Assembly: GCF_000245335.1 (NCBI RefSeq)
Contig: NZ_JH600284.1
Location: forward strand, 62,001 to 126,000
DNA: 64,000 bases
Source: Bacillus mojavensis RO-H-1 = KCTC 3706
GTDB taxonomy: Bacteria > Bacillota > Bacilli > Bacillales > Bacillaceae
Direction: 5' to 3'
This document shows positions 1 to 9,123 of this stretch, one piece after another. Made by a program: the position numbers and the translations under genes. Numbering within the stretch: the stretch's first letter is position 1; every line of letters starts with the position of its first letter. The notes beneath the pieces are model-generated. The model was not told where the DNA came from. It saw only the letters and a program-made list of their open reading frames with translations, and did not search any database.

Positions 1-271
1 GTCCTATGTATGTTGCTGCATAGGTATGAAACGCGCCTGTCACTGGCATGGCTACAGACAATTCGCCAAGGCACAGCATGACCAAATAGACAATTCCCGC
101 GCCGACTAAGTACGCAAGTATGGTTCCGGCAGGGCCTGCCTGCTGAATGGTATAGCCTGAGCTTAAGAACAGACCGGTTCCAATGACGCCTCCTAATGAA
201 AGCATGAAGAGGTGTCTGCTTTTCATACTTCTCTGAAAGTTTGTCTCATTCTTGTTGTGAGCGGGTTTCAT
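1..271 (-). CDS. ybgF: Amino-acid permease, N-terminal part (cut by window edge)
   Basis: Translating the minus strand from the ATG at 269-271 gives an open frame of about 90 codons that runs off the left edge. After a polar N-terminus comes the motif [15 protein letters not shown], the first-helix signature of the amino acid-polyamine-organocation (APC) permeases, followed by a second hydrophobic segment and the family's [16 protein letters not shown] stretch. It lies downstream of mmuM on the same strand, which fits uptake of S-methylmethionine or a related amino acid, but the substrate is inferred from context only. The ribosome site is weak. A promoter and a terminator-like hairpin precede it. 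Confidence 0.85.
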   Translation of the reverse strand, partial: MKPAHNKNETNFQRSMKSRHLFMLSLGGVIGTGLFLSSGYTIQQAGPAGTILAYLVGAGIVYLVMLCLGELSVAMPVTGAFHTYAATYIG

Positions 272-310
272 CTTTTTCCAACTTTCTATACGGCGATTTG
301 ATGTCTTCCT

Positions 311-346
311 AATAAAAAATCTCATGTCAGCGGGGGACACGAGATT
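311..346 (-). terminator. Terminator-like hairpin in the ybgF leader
   Basis: On the minus strand an 11-bp stem (346-336 with 328-318, one G-U pair) is followed by TTTTTATT. It lies after the ybgF promoter candidate and before the ybgF start, so it could end mmuM transcripts or act as an attenuator of ybgF. Confidence 0.65.
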
Positions 347-368
347 CCGGCAAGCCGGCTTTTAAGTT

Positions 369-397
369 AGAATATACAAACAATTCCGATAAGTCAA
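369..397 (-). promoter_or_regulatory. Candidate sigma-A promoter for ybgF
   Basis: On the minus strand TTGACT (392-397) and TATTCT (369-374) are separated by 17 bp. The -35 box overlaps the mmuM stop codon, so ybgF can start its own transcript with a leader of about 90 nt. Confidence 0.55.
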
Positions 398-1341
398 GTG
401 GTTTTTAAAGTCCGGGCCCAGCCGGCGATTTCTTTAATATCCTCCGGTTTTGTCCGGCAGCAGCCGCCGATCAGCTTTGCTCCGTTTTCAAACCAGATGC
501 GCGCGCTTTGTCCGTAAGGCTCGCCGCATGCTGCGCCGTTCCACGTTTTGGTGTCCGGATCATACTGTTCGCCTGAATTCGGATAGACGATAATCGGTTT
601 AGATGTGTTCTTCTTTAACTCAGCTATTAATGAAGAGATATGCTGAAGCGGAGTGCAGTTGATGCCGACCGCCGCCGCTTGGCTGTGCTGATCAAGCCAT
701 GACGCGCAGTCAGCGGCAGGGGTTCCGTCACTGATATGCAGACCGTCTTTTGCGCTGAAGCTGAACCACGCATATGTGTCAGGAAATTCCTTCAACAGGC
801 TGACAATTGCTTTTGCCTCAGTGAGACATGGAATCGTTTCACATGCCAAGACATCCGCACCGGCGTCAATCAGGGCTTTCATGCGGGGGCGGTGAAATTC
901 AGCCAGCTCTTCCTCAGTGATTCCGTAGTTTCCTCGATACTCGGAGCCATCCGCAAGATAGGCGCCATACGGGCCGACAGAGGCCGCAACGATCGGTTTT
1001 GGCCGATTTAAACGGTTTTCTTTCTGTGCCCAAAATTCATCACGGGCTTCGGCCGCGATGCTGACGGACATCTGGATAAGCCGGCGGGCTTCCGCTTCGC
1101 TGAGCCCGCGTGCGGCAAAGCCTTCAAACGTAGACTGATAGCTGGCGGTGATCGCACAGTCGGCGCCTGCAGCGAAGTAATCGGCATGAACTTGTTTGAT
1201 CAGCTCCGGCTGCTCCATCAGGATTTTTGCCGACCAGAGACTGTCATTCAAGTCGCAGCCTTTGCGTTCAAGCTCGGTTGCCATCGCGCCGTCTAACACG
1301 ATAAGCGGGTATGTATCTAATAGATGCTGAATTGGATTCAT
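394..1341 (-). CDS. mmuM: Homocysteine S-methyltransferase
   Basis: Transfers a methyl group from S-methylmethionine (or SAM) to homocysteine, making methionine in the cytosol. The 315-residue protein starts with the family pattern LDGAMATELERKG and carries the zinc-binding cysteines expected for this family: GINCTPL near residue 225 and IGGCCRT near residue 295. Length is typical for MmuM/YbgG. The start ATG sits 9-10 nt after GAAGGATCC. It precedes the permease gene ybgF on the same strand, suggesting an uptake-and-use pair. A promoter candidate lies just upstream. Confidence 0.93.
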   Translation of the reverse strand: MNPIQHLLDTYPLIVLDGAMATELERKGCDLNDSLWSAKILMEQPELIKQVHADYFAAGADCAITASYQSTFEGFAARGLSEAEARRLIQMSVSIAAEARDEFWAQKENRLNRPKPIVAASVGPYGAYLADGSEYRGNYGITEEELAEFHRPRMKALIDAGADVLACETIPCLTEAKAIVSLLKEFPDTYAWFSFSAKDGLHISDGTPAADCASWLDQHSQAAAVGINCTPLQHISSLIAELKKNTSKPIIVYPNSGEQYDPDTKTWNGAACGEPYGQSARIWFENGAKLIGGCCRTKPEDIKEIAGWARTLKTT

Positions 1342-1386
1342 AGGCTGTTCGGATCCTTCTTTCTGATTTTTTGAAATGATATGAAA

Positions 1387-1415
1387 ATGGTATAGGACGT
1401 CTTAACGTTTGTCAA
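1387..1415 (-). promoter_or_regulatory. Candidate sigma-A promoter for mmuM
   Basis: Minus-strand TTGACA (1410-1415) and TACCAT (1387-1392) are 17 bp apart, about 45 bp before the mmuM start. Confidence 0.5.
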
Positions 1416-1429
1416 TCAACCGAAAGACA

Positions 1430-1462
1430 AAGGTGTTCAGATTCCATTGATCTGAACACCTT
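1430..1462 (-). terminator. glnT terminator
   Basis: A perfect 13-bp inverted repeat (1430-1442 and 1450-1462, 7-nt loop) lies just after the glnT stop; the minus-strand 3' side continues as TTTGTCTTTC. Confidence 0.75.
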
Positions 1463-1471
1463 CTGCATGCA

Positions 1472-2908
1472 TTACGATATTTGTTTGTTATGAGGATCAG
1501 CAGAAGTTTCTGAAAGCTCCCAGCATTCAATCCGCTCATGATCTTTTATGACATCTTTGTAAAAAACAGGGTCTTTGCCCGCTTTTTTCTGCCGGGTATA
1601 GTCCTGGAGAGCCGCAAAAACCACCTTCGATAATAAGAAAATGGCGATTAAGTTGACGACGACCATCAAGCCCATAAACAAATCGGCCAAATCCCATACA
1701 AGCTGCACCTTGGCCACACAGCCAAACACAATCATTGCAAGCACGCCGATGCGATAGACGAATATCAGTTTTTTGCTTTTGTTCAAAAAACCGATATTGG
1801 TTTCGCCGTAATAATAGTTGCCGATCAAGGCACAGAATCCGAATAAGAGGATCAGGATGGCGAGAAAGCCTGATGCCCATGGTCCGATATGGGAGCTGAG
1901 AGAGGCTTGAGTTAAGGCGATTCCGCTCAGTCCCGGGGTATGATAGGCGTCTGAAAACAGGATGATAAAGGCCGTGCTTGTACAAATGACCAGCGTATCA
2001 GTCAGCACACCAAATGCCTGGATCAGCCCCTGTTTTACAGGATGGCTTGTCGTCGCGGTGGCAGCGGCATTCGGTGCGCTTCCCATTCCCGCTTCGTTTG
2101 AAAAAATCCCCCGTCTGACACCCTGCATTAAAGCCGCTCCCAAAGCGCCGCCGGCCGCCTGGTCAAATCCAAACGCGTTTTTGACAATTAGCGTAAAAAC
2201 GGCAGGTAGCTGGGTGATGTTTGTGAGAATCACGAAAAAAGCGACTCCGATATACAGGACAGCCAAAACAACAACAATATATTCAGCCAGTTTTGCGATG
2301 CGTTTGACTCCGCCAAAGATAATTGTTCCAAACACAGCAATTAAAATGAGTCCAAGTGTCAGGCGGTTTGTGCCGAACGCGTGTTCAAACGCGAGACTGA
2401 CCGTATTTGATTGAACCGAGTTAAAGACAATACCGAACGACAGCGTGATTAAAACGGCGAACAAGGCGCCCATCCATCTTTTGTTCAGTCCTTTTTCCAT
2501 ATAATAAGCAGGACCGCCACGGAAGCCGTTTGCATCTTTCACCTTATAAATTTGAGCCAGTGTACTTTCGACAAAGCTTGACGCTGACCCGATAATGGCA
2601 ATAATCCACATCCAGAAAATCGCACCGGGCCCGCCCAGCGCAATCGCAATGGCAATACCCGTAATGTTTCCGGTGCCGACACGGGCTGCCATGCTGATAC
2701 AAAACGCTTGAAACGGAGAGATGCTGTTTTTAGAGCGGGATGCAGCGCCTTCCTTTAACACCCTGACCATTTCCTTCAGCATGCGAACCTGTAAAAATTT
2801 AAGCCTGAACGTAAAATAGATTCCCAGAGAAAGAAGCAATACAATTAATAGCTTTGACCACAAAAAATCATTTGCGAAACCGACGATATGTTCCAGGAAT
2901 TGCTGCAT
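1472..2908 (-). CDS. glnT: Sodium/glutamine symporter (AGCS family)
   Basis: A 478-residue polytopic membrane protein of the alanine/glycine:cation symporter family. Family hallmarks are visible: RVGTGNITGIAIAIALGGPG near residue 75 and SNEAGMGSAPNAAATA near residue 270, with about 10-11 hydrophobic helices. It follows glsA by 21 bp on the same strand, so glutamine taken up by this carrier can be deaminated by the neighbouring glutaminase. The pair lies opposite the glnK-glnL regulators, and the only promoter candidate is ahead of glsA, which indicates co-transcription. Substrate assignment rests on the B. subtilis YbgH/GlnT homology and this context. Confidence 0.92.
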   Translation of the reverse strand: MQQFLEHIVGFANDFLWSKLLIVLLLSLGIYFTFRLKFLQVRMLKEMVRVLKEGAASRSKNSISPFQAFCISMAARVGTGNITGIAIAIALGGPGAIFWMWIIAIIGSASSFVESTLAQIYKVKDANGFRGGPAYYMEKGLNKRWMGALFAVLITLSFGIVFNSVQSNTVSLAFEHAFGTNRLTLGLILIAVFGTIIFGGVKRIAKLAEYIVVVLAVLYIGVAFFVILTNITQLPAVFTLIVKNAFGFDQAAGGALGAALMQGVRRGIFSNEAGMGSAPNAAATATTSHPVKQGLIQAFGVLTDTLVICTSTAFIILFSDAYHTPGLSGIALTQASLSSHIGPWASGFLAILILLFGFCALIGNYYYGETNIGFLNKSKKLIFVYRIGVLAMIVFGCVAKVQLVWDLADLFMGLMVVVNLIAIFLLSKVVFAALQDYTRQKKAGKDPVFYKDVIKDHERIECWELSETSADPHNKQIS

Positions 2909-2929
2909 ACAATCACCTCGTTTTTTATT

Positions 2930-3913
2930 TTAAAAAATGCTGAGTTCCCACTCCTGTGCGATGTGCTTCAGCAGCATGCCGCCAGTCAGGCTGTTGCCGT
3001 ATTCATCAATGGCAGGCCCGTAAATGCCGATGCCGCATCCGTTTTGGAAAGGCTGCTCTCTTCTGGCGCTTGGGGGAACCAGCGCCATGATGCCGCCAGA
3101 GACACCGCTTTTGGCCGGCACCCCGACAAATGCCGCATATTTGCCGGAGGCGTTGTACATGCCGCATGTCAGCATTAAAGCCTTGGCGAGCTTTGCTACA
3201 TCTTTCGGGATCACCTGCTGGCGGTGAATCGGGTGATAACCGTCATGAGCAAGGATCAGGCCGATCAATGCAATGTCTTCTGTCGTGCCTTCCATGGCGC
3301 ATTGCTTCAGGTACACCTCGAGCGTTTCTTCCACATCGGCTTCTAAAAAGTTTGTCTCTTTTAAGTAGTAGGCCAGTGCCCTGTTGCGGTGGGCCGTTTC
3401 CCATTCAGACCGGAAAACTTCCTCATGTATTCTGGGCCGTTTCCCTATTAATGTTTCAATGACAGAGTACAGATACTCCAGCCTATCGCGGGCTGTCTCT
3501 CCCGGAAGAAGCGAGGCAATTGTAATGGCACCCGCGTTAATCATAGGGTTAAACGGTTTTCCGGGCTTGTGCATTTCGAGACGGATGATTGAATTAAAGG
3601 CGTCACCTGTCGGCTCGACATCGACGCGGTCAAGCACATAGGGAATGCCGCGGCTCATACACGCAGCGATAAAGCTGATGACTTTTGAAATGCTTTGCAG
3701 GGTAAAAGGGACGTTCCAATCACCGGCATGTATCATTGCTCCATTAGGCTCCAATATACAAATGCCGAGCTGTGAGTCATTGACATTTCCTAACGCGGGG
3801 ATATAATTTGCGCTTTGTCCATTGGCGGAAAAGGGGCGGTAATGTTCTACCCATTCATACAGCTGCGACGCCAGATTCTTTTCTTCCGGGCGTTCTTTTA
3901 TCAGTTCTTTCAT
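2930..3913 (-). CDS. glsA: Glutaminase
   Basis: Hydrolyses glutamine to glutamate and ammonia. The 327-residue protein has the serine-dependent glutaminase fold, with the SISK catalytic Ser-x-x-Lys near residue 74, and the conserved PFNPMINAGAI and GCGIGIYGP segments. The frame is open further upstream (to 3994), but I place the start at 3913 because AGGAGG is spaced correctly before that ATG and the length then equals the YbgJ/GlsA1 family size. It is the first gene of the glsA-glnT operon. A GlnL-type direct repeat lies in its promoter region, fitting glutamine induction through GlnK-GlnL. Confidence 0.94.
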   Translation of the reverse strand: MKELIKERPEEKNLASQLYEWVEHYRPFSANGQSANYIPALGNVNDSQLGICILEPNGAMIHAGDWNVPFTLQSISKVISFIAACMSRGIPYVLDRVDVEPTGDAFNSIIRLEMHKPGKPFNPMINAGAITIASLLPGETARDRLEYLYSVIETLIGKRPRIHEEVFRSEWETAHRNRALAYYLKETNFLEADVEETLEVYLKQCAMEGTTEDIALIGLILAHDGYHPIHRQQVIPKDVAKLAKALMLTCGMYNASGKYAAFVGVPAKSGVSGGIMALVPPSARREQPFQNGCGIGIYGPAIDEYGNSLTGGMLLKHIAQEWELSIF

Positions 3914-4019
3914 CAAATTCCTCCTATCTGTTTTAGCTATTTGGGACTGAGGCGGAGTATAATCGAAGACAGACGAGGCGTTAAACGCTTTCATGAGTGC
4001 GGAAAGGTATCATAACTGT

Positions 4020-4057
4020 ATAATAGAGACTACAGAATCATACAAAATACGACAAAA
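4020..4057 (-). promoter_or_regulatory. glsA-glnT promoter with GlnL direct repeat
   Basis: Read on the minus strand, 4057-4042 is TTTTGT, four bases, TTTTGT, exactly the direct repeat described for GlnL (YcbB) activation of glsA-glnT. A TATTAT -10 candidate lies at 4025-4020, about 16 bp downstream, so the activator site would sit over the -35 position. The rest of the divergent region to glnK is AT-rich with no other clear element. Confidence 0.75.
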
Positions 4058-4157
4058 AATTTTCGAAAATAAGCCGTTGGTTTTATAAAAAGCTTACATA
4101 CTGGGTCGAAAGAAATTTGCAGGTTTTTTGTCCTTTCCTCAAAATAAAAATGAGGAT

Positions 4158-5448
4158 GTGATCATAATTAAACTGGAACGTTTTTTTGAGAAAGACGCAT
4201 ATATACTGGCGCTCATGCTGATTACTGTGCCGCTTGCAGGCGAACTGAAATTTTATCCCCTCAATGAAGAGTTCCGAATCAGCTTCGGCGCGCCGGCTTT
4301 TTTCTTTTTCTTAGTGCTGCTGCGGCATGTGTCCGCTGTATTGCCGGGGTTTTTGACTGGAACATCAGTTTTCGTATTTCGTGTCTTATTGGAATTATGG
4401 GACGGAAGACACGCTGGACTGATTCCAATCCTGTATGATCAAGCGTCAGGCTTTTTCTTTTACATGACGTTTGCATGTCTGTTTTATGTGTTGCGGGCGA
4501 ACCGCTATCGTGATCGGCCGGTTATGCTCGGTTTTTACGGATTTATGATTGAAATTGCTTCCGATAGCGTCGAGCTGGTTGTTCAGTTTCTTATTTTTCA
4601 TACAGTGGTGACGCCTGAGAAAATAACGGATATCGCGGTCGTTGCGATTTCTCATACATTTATTGTAATCAGCTTTTTTAACGTGCTGAAGCTGTATGAA
4701 ACGCAGTCCAGAGAAAAGCAGACAAGGCGGCAAAATGAGCACATGCTGATGATCGTGTCGAATTTATATGAAGAAACAGTGCATTTAAAAAAGAACGCTG
4801 AAAACGACAGAGCATGTGACAAACGAATCCTATCAGCTCTACCGGGAAGTAAAGGGCAAGGACGATCAGCTCGGCGGCAGGATCTTAAGGCTGGCCGGGG
4901 AAATTCATGAAGTGAAAAAGGACAACCAGAGGATATTCGCCGGGCTTTCGAAACTGATTTCCAATGAAAGTTTTAAAGATTATATGAATGCCTCGGATCT
5001 TTTCCGGCTTGTTATTCGAATGAATGAAAAGTACGCTGAATCATTAGGCAAACAGATCAATTTTCATTGTTCAATAGAGGGGGAGCACGATGATTATCAT
5101 GTATTTATCGTTCTTTCTATCATTAATAATTTGACGGCAAACGCGGTGGAGGCAATGGGGGATGAGGGAACGGTCAGCCTGAGGCTCCGAAAGCCAGATG
5201 AGAGTATGATAGAATTTCAGGTGGAAGACAATGGTCCCGGCATCTCGGAGAAATTAGGGGATATTGTGTTTGATCCGGGCTTTACCTCAACGTATGACGA
5301 GTTTGGCACGCCTTCAACCGGAATTGGGCTTACCTACGTCAAGGAAATCGTGACAGAGCTTGAGGGAAACATCAAGTTTCACAACCAGCAGCAAGGAGTG
5401 GTCTTTACCATCAGGCTGCCTGCCAGGCATTTGATTCAGAAAGGATGA
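4158..5448 (+). pseudogene. glnK: Glutamine-sensing histidine kinase, frameshifted
   Basis: Two frames together make one kinase. The 5' frame encodes about six membrane helices and a linker; it leaves the family sequence after a run of six A residues at 4787-4792 and ends at 4910 with unrelated residues. The downstream frame (from about 4795 to 5448) resumes with the linker, the H-box region LAGEIHEVKKDNQ, and the ATPase motifs NNLTANAVEA, VEDNGPGI and TGIGLTYVKEI. Removing one A restores a single protein of about 410-430 residues, the GlnK/YcbA size. Start is uncertain: GTG 4158 has a poorly spaced GAGG, ATG 4215 would give the 410-residue form. It may be a true mutation or a sequencing error in the homopolymer. 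Confidence 0.85.
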
Positions 5449-5457
5449 ACAGATAAT

Positions 5458-6402
5458 ATGCGTTTTTTTATCGCTGATGATGACCGTGCGGTACGGTCAA
5501 TTTTAAGGCAGATCATAGAGGATGAGGATCTTGGAGAGGCTGCGGGTGAAGCGGAAGACGGAAGCCAAGTGGAAGGGCATATATTGCAATTTAAGCAGAT
5601 TGATATTTTGTTAATCGATTTATTAATGCCCGGGCGGGACGGAATTGAGACCATACGCCGAATCAAGGACTATTATTCTGGGAAAATCGTGATGATCTCA
5701 CAAGTGGAAGCTAAAGAAATGGTCGGAGAAGCGTATTCTCTCGGCATTGAATATTTTATTCATAAACCGATAAACCGTATTGAAATTGTAACTGTTCTGC
5801 AAAAGGTGAAGGAACGGATTCAGCTTGAAAACTCGATCGGAGATATCCAAAACTCTTTAAGCCGGCTGGTCAACCGAACCGAACGAAAAGCACGGTCTCA
5901 GTATAAAAATGACAACAGCTTAAAAGAAGCGGGAACATTCTTGCTATCCGAGCTCGGCATGATGGGTGAAGGCGGCGCTCATGATATGATGGCGGTCCTT
6001 CAGTATTTAGCTGAGCATGAACAATCTGAGCCTTACGAAAAAAATATCCCTTCTTTAAAACAAATTTTCACACAAGTAGCGGAACGAAAGCTTGGAGCTG
6101 CGGCATCACAAACGGAAATCAATCGTGAAATGAAAGCCTCGGAACAGCGAATCCGCAGGGCCATCATTCATTCGCTGGACCATTTTGCCTCATTGGGCAC
6201 AACTGATTTTTCGAACCCTAAATTCGAAACCTACGCATCAAAATTCTTTGATTTCCCGGTCGTCAGCCAAAAAATGAAAGAAATTCAATCCAAAGATGCG
6301 AAACCCCTCGCCCCTGCCAGAGTGAATATGAAAAAATTTATCCACGTATTTTTTTTAGAAGCGAAGCTTTTGAACGAAACGATGAAAGAAAGAAGTATGT
6401 GA
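5458..6402 (+). CDS. glnL: Response regulator of glutamine utilisation
   Basis: Partner of GlnK that activates glsA-glnT. Residues 1-120 form a receiver domain: acidic pair DDD near the start, phospho-acceptor in LLIDLLMPGRDG (Asp about residue 52), and the conserved Lys in FIHKPINR. The remaining residues match the YcbB-type helical DNA-binding domain. Length of 314 residues is typical. It begins 10 bp after the glnK stop, so both are one operon; a strong terminator follows. The gene is intact even though the kinase ahead is frameshifted. Confidence 0.93.
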   Translation: MRFFIADDDRAVRSILRQIIEDEDLGEAAGEAEDGSQVEGHILQFKQIDILLIDLLMPGRDGIETIRRIKDYYSGKIVMISQVEAKEMVGEAYSLGIEYFIHKPINRIEIVTVLQKVKERIQLENSIGDIQNSLSRLVNRTERKARSQYKNDNSLKEAGTFLLSELGMMGEGGAHDMMAVLQYLAEHEQSEPYEKNIPSLKQIFTQVAERKLGAAASQTEINREMKASEQRIRRAIIHSLDHFASLGTTDFSNPKFETYASKFFDFPVVSQKMKEIQSKDAKPLAPARVNMKKFIHVFFLEAKLLNETMKERSM

Positions 6403-6405
6403 AAA

Positions 6406-6435
6406 AACAGCCGGCTAGCATCGGCTGTTTTTTTA
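6406..6435 (+). terminator. glnKL terminator
   Basis: AACAGCCG (6406-6413) pairs with CGGCTGTT (6422-6429), followed by seven T residues, directly after the glnL stop. Confidence 0.85.
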
Positions 6436-6488
6436 TGCGGAAAACGCGGCTTTCTGACTTTTTTATGAAGAGTCAGAAAATAAAGTTA

Positions 6489-6516
6489 TTGACTTATTGT
6501 TTATTTGTCTTACAAT
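6489..6516 (+). promoter_or_regulatory. kdgD operon promoter with operator candidate
   Basis: TTGACT (6489-6494), 16 bp, TACAAT (6511-6516). The 3' part contains the inverted repeat TTGT-CTT-ACAA (6505-6515) overlapping the -10 box; the same 11-mer occurs in the gudR promoter, so it is a candidate GudR operator. Confidence 0.6.
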
Positions 6517-6547
6517 AAAACAAAAGGATATACGGGAAGGAGAGGAT

Positions 6548-6640
6548 ATGCAGCCGCACAATTTTAAAGCGCTTTCATATGAGCTGTTTACACAAATGAC
6601 AGGAGGTTTTGTACATGAGCCGTATAAGAAAAGCACCTGA
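6548..6640 (+). CDS. Possible 30-codon upstream ORF overlapping kdgD
   Basis: ATG at 6548 is preceded by GGAGAGG and opens 30 codons that run across the kdgD ribosome site and start, ending at a TGA inside kdgD (6638-6640) in another frame. The predicted peptide begins MQPHNFKALSYEL and resembles nothing I know. It may be a translated leader coupled to kdgD, or chance. Confidence 0.25.
   Translation: MQPHNFKALSYELFTQMTGGFVHEPYKKST
6562..6579 (+). promoter_or_regulatory. cre-like box before kdgD
   Basis: AAAGCGCTTTCA core with one mismatch to the CcpA consensus. Located about 45 bp downstream of the -10 box, a usual place for a catabolite-repression roadblock. Confidence 0.55.
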
Positions 6641-7541
6641 AGGGATTTTAGGTTTTCCGGTTGCGCCTTTTAATACACAAGGAAAGCTGGAGGAAGAAGC
6701 TCTGTTTCAAAATATCGAGTTTTTGCTGGAAGAAGGCTTGGAAGCGATTTTTATCGCCTGCGGGTCAGGGGAATTTCAGTCTCTTAGCCAGAAAGAATAC
6801 GAAAACATGGTTGAAGTCGCGGTTTCGGCTGCGGGAGGAAAGGTCCCGGTCTATACGGGCGTGGGCGGCAATCTCAGCACCGCGCTTGATTGGGCGCGCA
6901 TATCGGAGAAAAAAGGCGCTGACGGCTATTTGATCCTTCCTCCGTATTTGGTGCATGGCGAACAGGAGGGGCTGTATCAGTACGCCAAAACGATTATTGA
7001 AAGCACTGACTTGAATGCCATTCTGTATCAGCGCGACAATGCCGTATTTTCTCTTGAACAGATCAAGCGGCTGACGGAGCTTGAACAGCTTGTTGGTGTG
7101 AAAGACGGAGTGGGGAACATGGATTTGAATATCAACCTCGCCTATACAATCGGTGACCGCTTGGGATGGCTTAACGGAATGCCGATGGCTGAAGTGACGA
7201 TGCCGTCCTACCTGCCAATCGGTTTTTACTCATATTCTTCAGCCATTTCGAATTATATTCCGCATATTTCCCGGATGTTCTATGAAGCTTTGAAAAACGG
7301 AAACAACGATGCAGTGAAGGAGCTCTATCAGCATGTCATTCTGCCGATCAACGATATTCGGAAGCAGCGGAAAGGGTACGCGGTATCCTTGATCAAAGCC
7401 GGCATGGAGATTATGGGGATGAATGTGAGAAATACAGCCAGACCGCCTGTCGGGCCGGTTGAAAAAGAACATTATCAGCAATTAGAAGCCATTTTAAAGC
7501 AAGCGGCGGATCGTTTCCCGAAGAAGGCCGCGACGGTTTGA
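6615..7541 (+). CDS. kdgD: 5-dehydro-4-deoxyglucarate dehydratase
   Basis: Converts 5-keto-4-deoxyglucarate, made from glucarate or galactarate, into 2-oxoglutarate semialdehyde, releasing water and CO2. The 308-residue protein belongs to the dihydrodipicolinate synthase superfamily: N-terminal [20 protein letters not shown] substrate loop, and the Schiff-base lysine in [11 protein letters not shown]. The ATG at 6615 is preceded by AGGAGG at 6601-6606. It is the first gene of the cluster kdgD-gucD-gudP-gudD, whose products act in successive steps. Confidence 0.94.
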   Translation: MSRIRKAPEGILGFPVAPFNTQGKLEEEALFQNIEFLLEEGLEAIFIACGSGEFQSLSQKEYENMVEVAVSAAGGKVPVYTGVGGNLSTALDWARISEKKGADGYLILPPYLVHGEQEGLYQYAKTIIESTDLNAILYQRDNAVFSLEQIKRLTELEQLVGVKDGVGNMDLNINLAYTIGDRLGWLNGMPMAEVTMPSYLPIGFYSYSSAISNYIPHISRMFYEALKNGNNDAVKELYQHVILPINDIRKQRKGYAVSLIKAGMEIMGMNVRNTARPPVGPVEKEHYQQLEAILKQAADRFPKKAATV

Positions 7542-7572
7542 CGAACATAAAAACCTGAAAGGGGCAATGGGC

Positions 7573-9039
7573 ATGACTGTAATCACGGAAAAAAACACAT
7601 ATCTCAATTTTATTAATGGAGAGTGGGTCAAATCTCAATCAGGCGATATGATCAAGTCGGAAAATCCTGCCGATGTGAACGACATCGTCGGCTATGTGCA
7701 GAGTTCAACGGCTGACGATGTGGACCGGGCCGTCGCCGCCGCCCATGAGGCAAAAACGGGATGGAGAAAGCTGACGGGTGCAGAACGGGGCCAATTGCTG
7801 TACAAAACTGCCGATATTATGGAACAGCGCTTAGAGGACATCGCCGCATGTGCGACGCGTGAAATGGGAAAAACCCTGCCGGAAGCAAAAGGAGAAACCG
7901 CTCGCGGCATTGCGATTCTTCGCTATTACGCCGGCGAGGGCATGCGCAAAACAGGCGATGTCATCCCGTCTACTGACAAAGACGCACTGATGTTTACAAC
8001 CCGTGTCCCGCTCGGTGTCGTCGGTGTGATTTCGCCGTGGAACTTCCCGGTCGCGATCCCGATTTGGAAAATGGCGCCGGCATTGGTGTACGGCAATACT
8101 GTTGTCATCAAACCGGCAACAGAAACTGCCGTTACATGTGCGAAAATCATCGCTTGTTTTGAAGAAGCGGGGCTTCCGGCGGGAGTCATCAATTTGGTGA
8201 CTGGCCAAGGGTCAGTTGTCGGCCAAGGCATTGCCGAACATGACGGGGTCAATGCCATTACGTTCACGGGATCGAATCAGGTTGGGAAAATCATCGGGCA
8301 AGCCGCTTTAGCGAGAGGCGCCAAATATCAGCTTGAAATGGGCGGGAAAAACCCGGTGATCATAGCGGATGATGCTGATCTTGAAGCGGCAGCGGAAGCC
8401 GTGGTGACAGGCGCTTTCCGTTCAACGGGCCAGAAGTGCACCGCAACGAGCCGTGTCATTGTCCAAAGCGGAATTTATGACCGCTTTAAAGAAAAATTGG
8501 TGCAGCGCACAAAGGAGATTACGATTGGAGACAGCTTGAACGAAAACGTCTGGATGGGACCGATCGCAAGTAAAAATCAGCTTGATAATTGCCTATCGTA
8601 TATTGAAAAAGGCAAACAAGAAGGCGCTTCCCTTTTGATTGGAGGAGAAAAGCTGGAGGATGGAAAGTATCAAAACGGATATTATGTGCAGCCTGCCATT
8701 TTTGACAACGTGACATCTGACATGGCGATAGCCCAGGAGGAAATTTTCGGGCCGGTCATCGCTCTGTTAAAGGTGGATACGATGGGGGAGGCTTTAGACC
8801 TCGCCAATGATGTGAAGTTCGGATTAAGTGCATCTATTTTTACGCAAAACATCGGCCGTATGCTTTCATTCGTTGATGAGATTGAAGCCGGGCTTGTTCG
8901 GATCAATGCAGAAAGCGCCGGGGTTGAGCTTCAGGCACCATTTGGCGGCATGAAGCAATCAAGCTCTCACTCCCGCGAACAGGGTGAGGCTGCGAAGGAC
9001 TTTTTCACGGCGATCAAAACCGTGTTTGTGAAGCAATAA
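7573..9039 (+). CDS. gucD: 2,5-dioxovalerate (alpha-ketoglutarate semialdehyde) dehydrogenase
   Basis: Oxidises the KdgD product to 2-oxoglutarate with NAD(P), feeding the TCA cycle. The 488-residue protein has the aldehyde dehydrogenase signatures: [10 protein letters not shown], the nucleotide-binding FTGSNQVGK, the general-base glutamate in [10 protein letters not shown], and the catalytic cysteine in [11 protein letters not shown] choose ATG 7573 over 7567 because of spacing from AAAGGGG and the usual family length. It starts 31 bp after kdgD in the same operon. Confidence 0.93.
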   Translation: MTVITEKNTYLNFINGEWVKSQSGDMIKSENPADVNDIVGYVQSSTADDVDRAVAAAHEAKTGWRKLTGAERGQLLYKTADIMEQRLEDIAACATREMGKTLPEAKGETARGIAILRYYAGEGMRKTGDVIPSTDKDALMFTTRVPLGVVGVISPWNFPVAIPIWKMAPALVYGNTVVIKPATETAVTCAKIIACFEEAGLPAGVINLVTGQGSVVGQGIAEHDGVNAITFTGSNQVGKIIGQAALARGAKYQLEMGGKNPVIIADDADLEAAAEAVVTGAFRSTGQKCTATSRVIVQSGIYDRFKEKLVQRTKEITIGDSLNENVWMGPIASKNQLDNCLSYIEKGKQEGASLLIGGEKLEDGKYQNGYYVQPAIFDNVTSDMAIAQEEIFGPVIALLKVDTMGEALDLANDVKFGLSASIFTQNIGRMLSFVDEIEAGLVRINAESAGVELQAPFGGMKQSSSHSREQGEAAKDFFTAIKTVFVKQ

Positions 9040-9123
9040 AGGTGCTGGAAAGGGGCGCTTGTCTCTTTCCGAGCCTTATCCAGCCAGCATATGATTCTCT
9101 ACTTTGACAAAGGAGAAGATATT

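Noticed and set aside
736..1011. Open frame opposite mmuM
   Set aside because: It lies antisense to a well-supported enzyme gene, lacks a ribosome site and matches no family; the same applies to the many other frames lying over known genes.
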